Notes: generated by a model not told the origin, from the sequence alone. DNA of 64,000 nt from an uncultured Bacilli bacterium (GCA_934098565.1 CAKOON010000005.1:35304-99303); one strand, 5' to 3'. Counted from the stretch's first letter, positions 1 to 9,396 are shown. A program made the numbers and translations.

Positions 1-46
1 TATAATTTTTTGTTTTTAGTGTTGCCAAATCAACCCATTTTTTCAT
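1..46 (-). CDS. 5' end of an unidentified gene (partial)
   Basis: Fifteen codons of a minus-strand gene that runs off the left edge: ATG at 44-46, preceded by a strong AGGAGG ribosome binding site 7 bases upstream (within 51-60). The visible peptide begins MKKWVDLATL. Too short to identify. The strong ribosome binding site and uninterrupted frame support a real gene start. Confidence 0.6.
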   Translation of the reverse strand, partial: MKKWVDLATLKTKNY

Positions 47-241
47 TTAATAACCTCCTAATTAAAATGTAATATTTTATTTTCACCCAAACGATGTTTT
101 ATTCTTAATTTTAAACATCTATCCACAAGTTAGAAACCTCGTCAAACCTTTACAAAGGCTATTATAAGCTTTAATAATACGATAGTCAAAGAAAATATTG
201 CACTTTTCCATAAAAAGGATATACCCAAGATACTATTTCTA

Positions 242-250
242 TGGTACAAT
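242..250 (+). promoter_or_regulatory. Extended -10 promoter of the sugar transferase gene
   Basis: TGGTACAAT reads as an extended -10 element (TGn plus TACAAT) with no convincing -35. It lies 45 bases before the ATG at 295, so the longer reading frame starting at 241 would begin inside the promoter. Confidence 0.4.
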
Positions 251-294
251 TATTGTGCTTTAAGTTTATTAGTTGTAGTTTGGGGAGTGTTAAT

Positions 295-963
295 ATGAAT
301 AGTGAAGTAACATTAGAAGAGACACAATCTTTGCATATCAAGAAGTATATTTATCTAGGAGTTAAAAGATTATTTGATATAGTATTATCCTTAATAGGGT
401 GTATATTCTTATTACCGATAGCGCTTATTGTTAAAATATCTTATATCTTAAATAAGGATTATGAATCAATCTTCTTTAGTCAAGATAGAATCGGTAAGAA
501 TGGAAAAACATTTAAATTCTATAAATTTAGAAGTATGGTAGTAGATGCTGATAAAGTATTAGAAGAATTATTAAAAAACGATAAAGAAGCTAAAAAGGAG
601 TATAAGTTAAACAAAAAGTTAAAGAATGACCCTAGAATTACTAAGATGGGTAAAATTTTAAGAAAAACTTCTTTAGATGAATTACCTCAACTTATAAATG
701 TATTAAAAGGAGATATGTCTTTAATAGGTAATAGACCATATTTACCTAGAGAAAAAGAAGATATGGGTATTTATTACGATACTATTCTTAAGACTAAACC
801 AGGATTAACTGGATATTGGCAAGTCAATGGTAGAAGTAATACTACTTTTGAAGAAAGATTAAAATTAGAAGAATATTATTCTAATCATGCTAGTCTTAAG
901 ATGGATATTAAAATATTATTTAAAACTGTATATGTAGTCTTATTTCATAAAGGTGCAGAATAG
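295..963 (+). CDS. Undecaprenyl-phosphate sugar-1-phosphate transferase (bacterial sugar transferase family)
   Basis: A 222-aa enzyme of the WbaP/RfbP C-terminal type. This family moves a sugar-1-phosphate from a nucleotide sugar to undecaprenyl phosphate at the membrane, the first step of capsule, exopolysaccharide or glycan-linked protein synthesis. An N-terminal membrane helix is followed by family motifs: FFSQDRIGKNGKTFKFYKFRSM, LRKTSLDELPQLINVLKGDMS, GNRPYLP and KPGLTGYWQVNGRS. It has only the catalytic part, without the long N-terminal membrane domain of WbaP. The start at 295 is chosen because TGGGGAG lies 7 bases upstream and a -10 element covers the alternative start at 241. It stands alone on the plus strand with its own terminator, so which sugar it transfers cannot be told. 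Confidence 0.9.
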   Translation: MNSEVTLEETQSLHIKKYIYLGVKRLFDIVLSLIGCIFLLPIALIVKISYILNKDYESIFFSQDRIGKNGKTFKFYKFRSMVVDADKVLEELLKNDKEAKKEYKLNKKLKNDPRITKMGKILRKTSLDELPQLINVLKGDMSLIGNRPYLPREKEDMGIYYDTILKTKPGLTGYWQVNGRSNTTFEERLKLEEYYSNHASLKMDIKILFKTVYVVLFHKGAE

Positions 964-1002
964 AAAATAGCGTAAAGTTAATTGAACTTTACGCTATTTT
1001 CT
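962..1002 (+). terminator. Long hairpin ending the sugar transferase gene
   Basis: Perfect 18-bp inverted repeat (962-979 and 985-1002) with a 5-base loop, overlapping the stop codon at 961-963. The right arm contains TTTT before its last two bases, but no long T-run follows. It is probably a terminator, usable in either direction. Confidence 0.7.
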
Positions 1003-1127
1003 GCTTAAATATTATATCAGATTTTTTTCGCTGATAAATTTTGCCACGTTTTATTTCTAATAAATAATTTAAAATAAGTTCTGAATGCTCCTATCTTCAT
1101 ATAATAATTAGCAGGATGTTATTCAAG

Positions 1128-2414
1128 CTACTCTTCTTTACCTAAAATATTTGAATGATTTTTTATGCAATTAATTATTCTTTTTGCTAAAATAGTAACC
1201 ATTAGATTATTTTTATTATCAACTTTAAAATTATAATTCATTAATTTTTCTCTTAATCCATCAATCAATAAATACAAATTATCATCTTCATCCATAAATT
1301 TGAGTATTTCTTTGTCGGTTTCTAATATTTCCAAGAAACTCATGGCTAATGCATACCTTTTTTCCACATTGTCAGTTGAATATATTTTTTCAAAATATTC
1401 TAGATAAAGAAAATAATTTTTAAATTTTCCATAATCAAAATTATTTAAGTCGCGAAAGTTTGAAAAATAATGTACACGTTTAAAATCATCAATCATATCT
1501 CGATTCTGATAAACTCGGCTAACATGTTGCAATTCTTTTATAGTTGATTCCTTATATTTACTACTTGAATAATGTTTACTATACGCACTAACAAATCCAT
1601 CCATTGAATAAATTAACATCAATCTACCAGTTTCTTTATAAAATTCGTTTAGTAATTCGCAACGCCCTCCTTTTTTTTCGCCATCACAGTAATTAAACCA
1701 ATCCTCTTTTACATCGTCCGTAATAAAAATTATATCTTTTTTTGTCTCCTTTGATTTATTTATCATAGAATAAAATATATAGTAGTCCCCATTTTCATCT
1801 TTCTTTTTATCCTTACCTGCATATCCAGGCGGAATTTGGTTATTAATTCTTCTAATGCCTTCCTCCCTAATTTTTCTGTATTCTTCATCACTAAAGGCAC
1901 TGCCATACGAATTATTAAATAATTCCAAAATTTTTTCGTCAATAATATTATTTTTCTGGGGATTATTAATACCTTCTTTCTTTGACTTCTTCTCATCTTG
2001 TAAAATTTTAACGACGCTTGACTTTGATTTTTCTAAAATTTTTTCTACTTTTTCTTTACAATTCAAATTATCTGATTTTTTTTGATGAATTTCATTCAAG
2101 CAATCTTCAATATTCTTGCTTATTTTATTAATAAGTTTATCATAATCAGTAGCATTTTCGGTAACAACCGTATACCTATTTTTTAAATATTCTTTAGTAA
2201 CCCAATAAGGCATCCAAAGCCTTTTCGATATGCTTGATAGCGTAGAAAAAATATCGTTTCTTGTATTTACTGAATATCTATAAAAATTCAGAAGAATATT
2301 CGTATCTAAAACTATTATAGCATCTTTCCATATCCTATTATATTCTTCTTCTGAATAATTAAAATACCCCTTGAACTCTTCTTCTAAGGTCATCTTTTTT
2401 TTATCACTGCTCAT
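1128..2414 (-). CDS. PIN-like domain protein (probable ribonuclease, PIN_8/DUF4935 type)
   Basis: A 428-aa protein. The N-terminal half looks like a PIN-like nuclease domain: IIVLDTNILLN (Asp37), an acidic residue near Glu75 in VTKEYLKNR, ENGDYYIFYSMI around residue 210, and FITDDVKEDWF around 230. These are the spaced acidic residues and the alternating strand/helix pattern of metal-dependent PIN nucleases. The middle (about residues 90-160) is Lys/Glu-rich and predicted helical; the C-terminal 150 residues match nothing I recognise. Known large PIN_8/DUF4935 proteins are often linked to phage defence or RNA cleavage. No antitoxin-like partner lies beside it; it is a solitary gene on the strand opposite its left neighbour. 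Nuclease assignment is moderately sure, a defence role is inference. Confidence 0.6.
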   Translation of the reverse strand: MSSDKKKMTLEEEFKGYFNYSEEEYNRIWKDAIIVLDTNILLNFYRYSVNTRNDIFSTLSSISKRLWMPYWVTKEYLKNRYTVVTENATDYDKLINKISKNIEDCLNEIHQKKSDNLNCKEKVEKILEKSKSSVVKILQDEKKSKKEGINNPQKNNIIDEKILELFNNSYGSAFSDEEYRKIREEGIRRINNQIPPGYAGKDKKKDENGDYYIFYSMINKSKETKKDIIFITDDVKEDWFNYCDGEKKGGRCELLNEFYKETGRLMLIYSMDGFVSAYSKHYSSSKYKESTIKELQHVSRVYQNRDMIDDFKRVHYFSNFRDLNNFDYGKFKNYFLYLEYFEKIYSTDNVEKRYALAMSFLEILETDKEILKFMDEDDNLYLLIDGLREKLMNYNFKVDNKNNLMVTILAKRIINCIKNHSNILGKEE

Positions 2415-2749
2415 TTTTATACCTCACATTATTTTTTAATTTTCATTACTATTAAAAATTCTTTCTTCAATTATATATGCTCACTTTTCACGTACTGAAT
2501 AAGTTATTACCTTTAATTATTTTGCATATGACAAAACAATCAGTACATCAAGCCTGATTTTATTATAATTAATAATAGCCTGATACTAATTTAAAATAAA
2601 TTTATCAACAATAAAACTCATATGCATATATTCTATCATATATCTACAAACTTTGGTTAACAATTTAGTATCAATATAGCCTTCAAAAAAGATTAAACTG
2701 GCTTCTACCGAAAAAGATAAATCTTTATACTCAAATGTTTTGTCAATAA
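2415..2749. other. Intergenic stretch with no recognised gene
   Basis: About 340 bases of AT-rich sequence between the PIN-like gene and the next minus-strand gene. Apart from the terminator at its right edge I see no open frame with a ribosome binding site, no RNA gene and no repeat. Confidence 0.4.
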
Positions 2750-2778
2750 AAGACTAATCTTGTTTTAAGACTAGTCTT
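2750..2778 (-). terminator. Intrinsic terminator
   Basis: Arms at 2750-2761 and 2767-2778 pair over 12 bp (one G-U) around a 5-base loop. On the minus strand the hairpin is followed by TTTTATTG. It overlaps the last codons of the gene ending at 2754. Confidence 0.75.
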
Positions 2779-3305
2779 CTCTTTACTCTTGGGCGTTCTT
2801 GCTTAATAATCTCATCATAGGTCGTATCTTTTTCTAAATAACAGGTTTCTCCACTTAAAGAATAATTACCATCTTTAATATAAAAAGCCGGAATAATTGT
2901 ATACTGATGATAAGAAGTATTATCATAAAGATTATAACCATCGAAATAAGGATTTACTTGATAAGCTAGGGTTATTCCTAAGTAGGCATAAAGTGCTATA
3001 TACTCGTTATAGCCATTTAAATAAGTATATTTACGGTCAATTTCCCCATCATTATCAATAATGGCTTCAGTTCTTATAAATTGGAGACCTACTGGATTTG
3101 ATTGCTTTAAAAAACTTTCAAGACTAATGAAATCTTGCTCTAAAGCTTCTAGACTATCATACTCTCTTTTACTATCTTGGCAAACAACTTGATAGCTGGT
3201 ACTTTCTATTGACTCTAAAAGATGCCAAAATTGGTCTATATATTCTAAGGAAATAAGGCCATCTTTGTTATCAATATCTTTTTTTATATATAAATTACTT
3301 CTCAT
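2754..3305 (-). CDS. Protein of unknown function (183 aa)
   Basis: No family recognised. It is acidic to neutral, rich in Tyr and Asp, with no signal peptide or membrane segment, so it is probably a soluble cytoplasmic protein. The start is placed at the ATG at 3303-3305 because GGGGGA lies 9 bases upstream; a longer frame from a GTG at 3335 places that same sequence inside the coding region. The C-terminus is basic (PRVKRRLVLK). It is transcribed alone, with its own terminator. Confidence 0.65.
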   Translation of the reverse strand: MRSNLYIKKDIDNKDGLISLEYIDQFWHLLESIESTSYQVVCQDSKREYDSLEALEQDFISLESFLKQSNPVGLQFIRTEAIIDNDGEIDRKYTYLNGYNEYIALYAYLGITLAYQVNPYFDGYNLYDNTSYHQYTIIPAFYIKDGNYSLSGETCYLEKDTTYDEIIKQERPRVKRRLVLKQD

Positions 3306-3450
3306 CTGGAATAATCCCCCAAACATAATATCCACTATACTATAATTTAGGAAATATTACAATCATAACAAGGAAGATTTTTGCTTAAAAACGACAAGTT
3401 TTATAAGCAATTATAAAAAATTCTCCATGACTAAAAGTTCTACCTAAAAA

Positions 3451-3475
3451 CAAAAAAGAACTATTAAAGTTCTTA
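3451..3475 (-). terminator. Intrinsic terminator of the DUF805 gene
   Basis: Inverted repeat AAGAACT/AGTTCTT (3456-3462 and 3468-3474) with a 5-base loop, followed on the minus strand by TTTTTTG. It overlaps the stop codon of the gene ending at 3473. Confidence 0.7.
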
Positions 3476-3829
3476 AAGTTTAGTACCATAGTTATTATTA
3501 ATGTCAACACTAGGACTACATTCTTGGATTAAAACAAGGATCCAGCCAACAACAGGAATTAAAGACATTAACAAGTACCAACCCGACTTATTAACATCAT
3601 GCATTCTTCTAACGCTTTGAGCTAAAACAGGAATAAAAGTTAATAGATAATAAATAAGCATTATATAATCAAAAATATGATAACCAGTAACTTTTATTAC
3701 GAAACCACTAATAAAGCTAATGATAGCACCAATAAGAATATTAATAACTACTGTCAACCAATAGTCTTTTCTAGTTGTTCTATCCTTAAAATTAAAATAG
3801 TTAGTCCACATTTTTATATAAGATTCCAT
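3473..3829 (-). CDS. DUF805 family inner-membrane protein (YhaH-like)
   Basis: About 118 aa. The N-terminal part carries the DUF805 signature YFNFKDRTTRKDYW, followed by about three hydrophobic segments (VVINILIGAIISFISG, YIMLIYYLLTFIPVLA, WYLLMSLIPVVGWILVLIQ) with the family's RRMHDVNKSGWY between the last two. The function of the family is unknown. The start is taken as the ATG at 3827-3829, 10 bases after AGAAAGG; a GTG two codons upstream is also possible. A TATAAT-like -10 lies just upstream, so the gene appears to be monocistronic. Confidence 0.85.
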   Translation of the reverse strand: MESYIKMWTNYFNFKDRTTRKDYWLTVVINILIGAIISFISGFVIKVTGYHIFDYIMLIYYLLTFIPVLAQSVRRMHDVNKSGWYLLMSLIPVVGWILVLIQECSPSVDINNNYGTKL

Positions 3830-3885
3830 ATACACACTACCTTTCTACTATAATTATATAATAACTTTTAGAAAAGCAAAAGAAA

Positions 3886-3906
3886 AATATTACTCAAAGT
3901 AATATT
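3886..3906 (-). terminator. Intrinsic terminator of the pcrA-nucleotidyltransferase operon
   Basis: Perfect 9-bp stem AATATTACT/AGTAATATT with a 3-base loop, followed on the minus strand by TTTCTTTT. It includes the stop codon at 3905-3907. Confidence 0.8.
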
Positions 3907-4798
3907 AATTCCATAAGTCGTTAGGATACTCACCCTTATCTACTAAATCCTTTAAAGCTTTACGAACTAAGGCGGCATCTTCTTTATAAGTTACCCCATA
4001 CCAAATACTAGAAGTATTTAAGACTTTAACAGTAATATCTTTTTTAGCTAAATGATCGGTAATAACATCAGGTATTAAAAATTCACCTTCTAATAAGTTA
4101 TCTTCATGTTTCTTAAAATATTCTAAAATATCTTTATCTAGAATATCAAAAATATCTTTAGTAAATAAGAACATATTCATAGAGACAAGGGTATCATCAG
4201 TTACGTTAAAGGATGGTTTGCCATCTAAAGGACTAGCAGTGATTACACCATTAGTTTCTTCAACTTTAGATTCAATTAAGTTCGTTAGATAATCACTCTT
4301 AGAAGAACAAACACCTCTCTTAACAGAACCATTTGAAGTTAAAGTGTTTTTTACTTGGTAGCCAACCATCCCAAAATTATGGTTAGTAGCACCATTTTTC
4401 AAAAAACTTGCGGCTTTTAAATAGGCATCAGAGCCATAAAAGTCATCGGCATTAATGATAGCAAAGTTTCCTTTAACAACATCTTTACAGCAATAAATTG
4501 CATGAGCGGTTCCCCAAGGTTTAATTCTTTCATTATCTAAGTAAGCTTTGGGAATGTTATCCATATCTTGATATACATATGTAACAGCAATTTTACCTTC
4601 TACTCTCTTACCAATAGTTTCTTTAAAAATCTCAGCATTTTCTCTTTTAATAATGAAAACAACTTTATCGAAACCGGCTTTGATAGCGTCATAAATCGAA
4701 TAGTCGATGATAAATTCGCCATTAGGTCCCATTGGTTCAATTTGTTTTAAACCGCCGAATCTTGAACCCATTCCGGCAGCCATTATTACTAATTCCAT
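3905..4798 (-). CDS. Sugar-phosphate nucleotidyltransferase
   Basis: 297-aa NTP-transferase (GT-A-like fold). This family joins a nucleoside triphosphate and a sugar phosphate to make an activated sugar. The N-terminal nucleotide-binding motif is AAGMGSRFGGLKQIEPMG, with the conserved Gly-rich loop and basic residue; INADDFYG near residue 116 is the metal-binding/catalytic strand, and KPWGTAHAI precedes it. The sugar cannot be named from sequence; the length and motifs fit stand-alone enzymes of the GalU/RmlA superfamily. Its start lies 1 base after the pcrA stop, so the two are co-transcribed, although no functional link is evident. Confidence 0.8.
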   Translation of the reverse strand: MELVIMAAGMGSRFGGLKQIEPMGPNGEFIIDYSIYDAIKAGFDKVVFIIKRENAEIFKETIGKRVEGKIAVTYVYQDMDNIPKAYLDNERIKPWGTAHAIYCCKDVVKGNFAIINADDFYGSDAYLKAASFLKNGATNHNFGMVGYQVKNTLTSNGSVKRGVCSSKSDYLTNLIESKVEETNGVITASPLDGKPSFNVTDDTLVSMNMFLFTKDIFDILDKDILEYFKKHEDNLLEGEFLIPDVITDHLAKKDITVKVLNTSSIWYGVTYKEDAALVRKALKDLVDKGEYPNDLWN

Positions 4799-4799
4799 A

Positions 4800-6911
4800 T
4801 TAATCTACCTTTCTTATCCCCTTAAAATTCTTCATAATCTTTTTAATTCCGAACCTGCTACTAAAAGCCACAGTATAAAAAGTATTATCCATTGCAACAA
4901 TTGTTCCTCGACCAAACAAGGAGTGCATTATATGACTACCAACCTGGAAGAAGTTATCAACTGAATCGTTATAGAAAACACTTTTATCCTTAGAAGTACC
5001 ATAACCGCTAGCGGTAAAGCTAGTTGCCGGTTTAATTACTTTAATGTCTAAAAGTTGGGGGTCAATTTCTCTAATAAATCTTGAAGCTGGATTTATCTGT
5101 TCACGACCATAGAGAATACGTCTTTTGGCATTAGTTAAGAATAACCGCTTACGAGCTCTTGTTATTCCCACGTAGCAAAGACGGCGTTCCTCCTCGATTT
5201 CACTTTCACTTTCAAAAGCGTTTTGATGAGGGAAAATACCTTCTTCTAAACCGCAAAGAAAGACACAATCAAATTCTAAACCTTTAGCACTATGAATAGT
5301 CATTAAGGTTACAGCATCTTTTTCTTCTTTATGTTCTGACATATCAGCAACTAAGGATATTTCTTCTAAAAAATCATTTAAATTAACAGAACCAGTTCGT
5401 TCTTCAAAGGAAGCAGTTACTGATTTAAATTCCTCTAAGTTTTCAATTCTTAAATCATTTTCTAAGGACTTCTCAGCAGTAAGACTAGCTCGCATACCAC
5501 TGTGGTCAATAACGTAGTCAATCAATTCGGTTAAAGACAAGCTATCCATGGCCCTTACCATATCAAGTATCAATTCTTTAAATGCTAGTTCCTTGCCCTT
5601 AGTAAGGGCATTAAACATACTAGTATTATTCTCTTTAGCTAGGAGGCTCAAGTTTTCAACGGCTTTTTCTCCAATACCTCTTTTAGGTTCATTAATAACT
5701 CTTCTAAGGGCGATATCATCATTTTGATTACAGATAAGTTTTAAATAACTTAACAAATCCTTAATTTCTTTTCTTTGATAGAAGTAATATGCTCCTACGA
5801 CATTATAAGGAATATTTTCTTTTAAAAATACTTCTTCTAAAAGTCTTGACTGACCATTAGTACGATATAAAATCCCAATATCTTTATAGTCAAAGCCTTC
5901 GTTATAAAGTTTTTTAATTTCATCAATAATAGTAGTGGCTTCAGCTCGACCATTTTCAGCAGTTATATACTGAGTCTTAACGCCATCACCGATAGTGCCT
6001 TTTAAATTTAATTCTTTTCTTTCTTTGTTGTTTCTAATTACACAGTTAGCACATTCTAAAATATTATTGGTGCTACGATAATTAGCTTCTAAAGTAACAA
6101 CTAAACAGTTTTTATAATCCTTTTCAAAATTTAAAATATTACGGAAGTTAGCATTACGGAAACCATAAATTGACTGGTTAGCATCACCAACGACAAAAAG
6201 ATTTTGATATTTTTTAGCTAATAACTTATTAAACTGATACTGAACTTCATTGGTATCCTGGTACTCATCAACTAATATATATTTAAATTTTTCTTGATAA
6301 TGTTCTAAGACGTCTTGGTGTTCTTGAAATAACTTTACCGGTAAGACTAATAAGTCATCAAAATCAACAGAATTATTTTTATGAATTAACTCTTGATAAG
6401 TTTCATAAATAGCTAAAGTCTCTTTTTCCATTTCGGTATTAAAGAGATTTGCAATTTCTCTAGAGCTTAAGTTTTCATTTTTAATAAAGCTAATCCGATT
6501 ACGAACATAAGATGGCGCTAAAGTCTTAGGGTCAATTCCCTTCTCTTTCATAATTCTTTTAATTAGACTTAAAACATCATCACTATCAAGAATAGTAAAA
6601 TTAGAAGAAAGATTACAAAGAGTGCAATTTTCTCTTAGAATTCTTACTCCTAAGGAATGAAAGGTGCCAACAAAAGCAACGTTATCGGGAACCAAACTAT
6701 TTATACGTTCTTTCATTTCTTTAGCGGCTTTATTAGTAAAAGTAATAGCCAAAATATTATAAGAAGGAATGCCATTATCAATAAGATAAGCTATTCTTGT
6801 TGTAAGAACTCTGGTTTTTCCGGAACCGGCACCAGCTAAGACAAGGCATGGCCCTTCTAGATGAGTAACGGCTTTGTATTGTTGTTCATTTAAATTTTGT
6901 AAATAATCCAC
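4800..6911 (-). CDS. pcrA: ATP-dependent DNA helicase PcrA (UvrD/Rep family)
   Basis: About 703 aa, close to the usual 720-750. SF1A 3'-5' helicase that acts in repair, removal of RecA filaments and plasmid or transcription-conflict processing. Motifs: Q-motif LNEQQYKAV near the N-terminus, Walker A AGAGSGKT, motif Ia TFTNKAAKEM, Walker B DEYQDTN, GDANQSIYGFRNA (motif III), LEANYRST (motif IV), TIHSAKGLEF (motif V) and VGITRARKRL (motif VI). The start is placed at GTG 6911 (MDYLQNLNEQQ), matching the family N-terminus; a TTG frame from 6941 would overlap a TATAAT. The C-terminal 80 residues carry the less conserved tail ending in a Tudor-like segment (GSHIMHSLFGRGTIVAMDN). Confidence 0.95.
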   Translation of the reverse strand: MDYLQNLNEQQYKAVTHLEGPCLVLAGAGSGKTRVLTTRIAYLIDNGIPSYNILAITFTNKAAKEMKERINSLVPDNVAFVGTFHSLGVRILRENCTLCNLSSNFTILDSDDVLSLIKRIMKEKGIDPKTLAPSYVRNRISFIKNENLSSREIANLFNTEMEKETLAIYETYQELIHKNNSVDFDDLLVLPVKLFQEHQDVLEHYQEKFKYILVDEYQDTNEVQYQFNKLLAKKYQNLFVVGDANQSIYGFRNANFRNILNFEKDYKNCLVVTLEANYRSTNNILECANCVIRNNKERKELNLKGTIGDGVKTQYITAENGRAEATTIIDEIKKLYNEGFDYKDIGILYRTNGQSRLLEEVFLKENIPYNVVGAYYFYQRKEIKDLLSYLKLICNQNDDIALRRVINEPKRGIGEKAVENLSLLAKENNTSMFNALTKGKELAFKELILDMVRAMDSLSLTELIDYVIDHSGMRASLTAEKSLENDLRIENLEEFKSVTASFEERTGSVNLNDFLEEISLVADMSEHKEEKDAVTLMTIHSAKGLEFDCVFLCGLEEGIFPHQNAFESESEIEEERRLCYVGITRARKRLFLTNAKRRILYGREQINPASRFIREIDPQLLDIKVIKPATSFTASGYGTSKDKSVFYNDSVDNFFQVGSHIMHSLFGRGTIVAMDNTFYTVAFSSRFGIKKIMKNFKGIRKVD

Positions 6912-6973
6912 AGTATCACTCTTTTCAATGTCATGTATCAATTATATCAAAGGTTCTTAGGAAAGGAAAGAAA

Positions 6974-7002
6974 AAGCGACTTAGAGGTATTCTATAATCG
7001 CT
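6974..7002 (-). terminator. Intrinsic terminator of the 677-aa/95-aa gene pair
   Basis: Imperfect stem with AGCGA/TCGCT at its base, followed on the minus strand by TTTTTCTTTCC. It overlaps the end of the 95-aa gene and precedes pcrA. Confidence 0.55.
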
Positions 7003-7268
7003 ATATTTTTTTGTAATTTATCAATTAAATCTTGTTCTTCATATTTATTAAATATTTCTATAAATTTACTATTATCCATTAAGAACATATCATAATAAGT
7101 TTTGAAAATATCATAGGTATTAGTAACTCCTAAATCTTTTAAGTAAGATAGATTTGCTGTTACTAGATTATTATTTGCAATCAAGGATTTTTTAAGAGCC
7201 TTGGGAATATTTTCTTCTAACTCTTTAATTTGTTCAGTAGTAAAGCCACAATTTTCTAAAAAATTCAT
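6981..7268 (-). CDS. Small helical protein of unknown function (95 aa)
   Basis: Predicted almost entirely alpha-helical, acidic, with no membrane segment. It contains LSYLKDLGVTNTYDIFKTYY, a helix-turn-helix-repeat-like pattern that resembles the repeats in the C-terminal half of the larger protein encoded just upstream (for example LKTLTDNGYKPSPMEL). The two genes are 8 bases apart and clearly co-transcribed, so this small protein may be a detached repeat of the same type. No known family recognised. Confidence 0.7.
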   Translation of the reverse strand: MNFLENCGFTTEQIKELEENIPKALKKSLIANNNLVTANLSYLKDLGVTNTYDIFKTYYDMFLMDNSKFIEIFNKYEEQDLIDKLQKNIAIIEYL

Positions 7269-7276
7269 ATTATCTT

Positions 7277-9310
7277 CTAAAGCTCCTTTTCTACTCTAGC
7301 AAAGTCTTCCATAGTCTTATGGGAATTATAAAATAAACCTGCTAAAATAATGTCTTTTGGATTTATTTTGTCTAAATGATTTATCAAAGTAATCAAATTA
7401 CGTTTCGTATTTTCAGTTGAAAAAGCTAAATTATCGATGATATAGGCATTTTCTTTGGAAACACTAAGAGCTTCGATTTTATTAACTATCTTGGAATAAT
7501 CATCAAATTTCTTAGCTGACTCTAATTTAGGATTTTCTAAAGTATTTTGTTCTAAAATTTCCAAGGCTTCTTTAGATATATTACCTTCTAACTCATTAGT
7601 TAAGCTTTTATTTAATTTTGTTAAATCAATTTCTTTTTCCACTAACTCCTCAAGAACTTTTTGACTAAAAATATAACTATTATAAGTCAATATATTATTT
7701 TTTTCTTCGGTATATGGAATATTATACTCTTTGCAGAAATTTATTCTTTCTAAAATTAAAGGAATATTTTGGCTTAAAGCATTAACATTGCAATTTAAAA
7801 GATTAGTTTCTCGAGCTTCAATAATTAAATCTAAGTTACGTCTTAGAGCCTCAGGCTCTTGGCATAAAACTTTAAAGACAATCTTGCCATTTGAATTTTT
7901 AAGGCTTACTTTATAATTATTTAGAATATGTAGATTTTCTTGAAGTTTAGCATTATCAATAAGACTTAGAGATATACCGAATTTTTGTAATTCCATCGGA
8001 CTTGGTTTATAGCCATTATCTGTTAAAGTCTTTAGATTAGCTAAATAATTATCAAGACCATTTTGATAAATAACTAACGAAATGTCATTTGAGTCGATAT
8101 CTTCATTTTTTAAAGTATTTAAAATTTTTTGGCAATCAAAAGCGCTAGTGTCGAATGGCTTTATTAAGTCGATATCGGTTTTAGCTTTTCCTAAGGCCAG
8201 CAAAGTTTCTTCTCTAAAATTAACAGAATCTTCAATTGGCGCAACTTGGTCTTCTAAAATCTTTGGGTTTTTTGTAGTTGCTGGTTCTTGGTCTTCTAAA
8301 GTAGCCGAAGTATCAACATCCTTAGCTGGAACGTCTTCTTTATCATTTTCAAAAAGACTTCTTAATTCTTCAAAAGAAATTGGTGTTTCATTCTCTAATT
8401 GTTCCTCAAAAGAAATTAAATCACGATTTTCTCCTTCTGATGCTTTCTCCTCTTCTTTAGAAGTACTAGTTTCTTCTTCTTTCTTGGATTCTTGGTCATT
8501 ATTTACTTCATCTTCAGTTTTTTCTAAACCCGGAGAAATAGTGTTATCTTCAGTCTCTTTATTCAATAAAGAAACAATACTATCTAAATCAACAAAGTCA
8601 TCAGAGTTAGCAGGTTCATCGAAGTTAACAACGTCGCTCGAACTTGTATCTAAATCAGAAGTTTCCTCATTGGTCTTTTGACTAGCAAATTCATAATCTT
8701 TAAAGAAAGGAACCAATTCATCTTCAGGGAATAAGATTAATTTAGCGGTTTTATAAGCCTCTTTATCATCAAAATTAACTTTCTTTAAAATACTAATAAC
8801 TTCATCCCTCGTTTTTTCTACTTGACTAGAAGTAGCAGCGGCAAGTAACGACCTTAATTCTGCTTGATTTTTTAAAGCATCTTCTAATTCTTGGCATAAC
8901 TTAGAAATTGCAGCATTTGCATTAGAAAGGTTTTCATTTTCTTTAGTAATACCATTTTCTAAATCAGCAATGTCGTTTTCTCTAATAGTAATTTGCAAAG
9001 GTAACTGATTAGTCAACTTATCTAAGTCATCTTTAATATTAATTTTTAGTTTTAAAACACTTGTAATTAAACTTAAATCAGTATCTTTTAGAGAAGCAAA
9101 AGCATCAGTTAACAACTTTTTTTCGGTTGCTAAGGTATCAATGTCGTTTTTTATGCTAGTAATCCGTTCATTTTTAGAGGTAATACTAGCCTTAGCCTTG
9201 GCTACAATCTCTTCGTTTTTATTCTTTTTATTGTGAAGTTCACTTAAAATACTTGATTCTGGTTCAATTAAATTCTTTAATTTTTCTAATACATTTTGGT
9301 TATTATTCAT
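7277..9310 (-). CDS. Large coiled-coil protein with C-terminal helical repeats, function unknown
   Basis: 677 aa in three parts. Residues about 1-160 are a long coiled coil (many Lys, Glu, Asn and heptad Leu/Ile). Residues about 215-350 are a highly acidic, Ser/Thr/Glu-rich linker, probably disordered. The C-terminal 300 residues are short helical repeats of the form LxxNLxxLxxxGY, ending near the stop. No signal peptide or membrane segment. I do not recognise the family; the layout suggests a cytoplasmic scaffold or an ATPase/chromosome-associated adaptor, which is inference. Start at ATG 9308-9310, 8 bases after GGAGAG; a GTG one codon upstream is an alternative. Confidence 0.75.
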   Translation of the reverse strand: MNNNQNVLEKLKNLIEPESSILSELHNKKNKNEEIVAKAKASITSKNERITSIKNDIDTLATEKKLLTDAFASLKDTDLSLITSVLKLKINIKDDLDKLTNQLPLQITIRENDIADLENGITKENENLSNANAAISKLCQELEDALKNQAELRSLLAAATSSQVEKTRDEVISILKKVNFDDKEAYKTAKLILFPEDELVPFFKDYEFASQKTNEETSDLDTSSSDVVNFDEPANSDDFVDLDSIVSLLNKETEDNTISPGLEKTEDEVNNDQESKKEEETSTSKEEEKASEGENRDLISFEEQLENETPISFEELRSLFENDKEDVPAKDVDTSATLEDQEPATTKNPKILEDQVAPIEDSVNFREETLLALGKAKTDIDLIKPFDTSAFDCQKILNTLKNEDIDSNDISLVIYQNGLDNYLANLKTLTDNGYKPSPMELQKFGISLSLIDNAKLQENLHILNNYKVSLKNSNGKIVFKVLCQEPEALRRNLDLIIEARETNLLNCNVNALSQNIPLILERINFCKEYNIPYTEEKNNILTYNSYIFSQKVLEELVEKEIDLTKLNKSLTNELEGNISKEALEILEQNTLENPKLESAKKFDDYSKIVNKIEALSVSKENAYIIDNLAFSTENTKRNLITLINHLDKINPKDIILAGLFYNSHKTMEDFARVEKEL

Positions 9311-9396
9311 CACACTAACTCTCCTATTTTCATAATGATTATATCAAAACCAGTACTTAAAGTAAATTATTTTACGTTATTTTCGACCAATTATTA

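Noticed and set aside
241..294. Longer N-terminus of the sugar transferase
   Set aside because: It covers a promoter -10 element and has no ribosome binding site, while the ATG at 295 has one.
8082..8681. Ser-rich open frame opposite the coiled-coil gene
   Set aside because: It is the reverse complement of the acidic linker, with no ribosome binding site.
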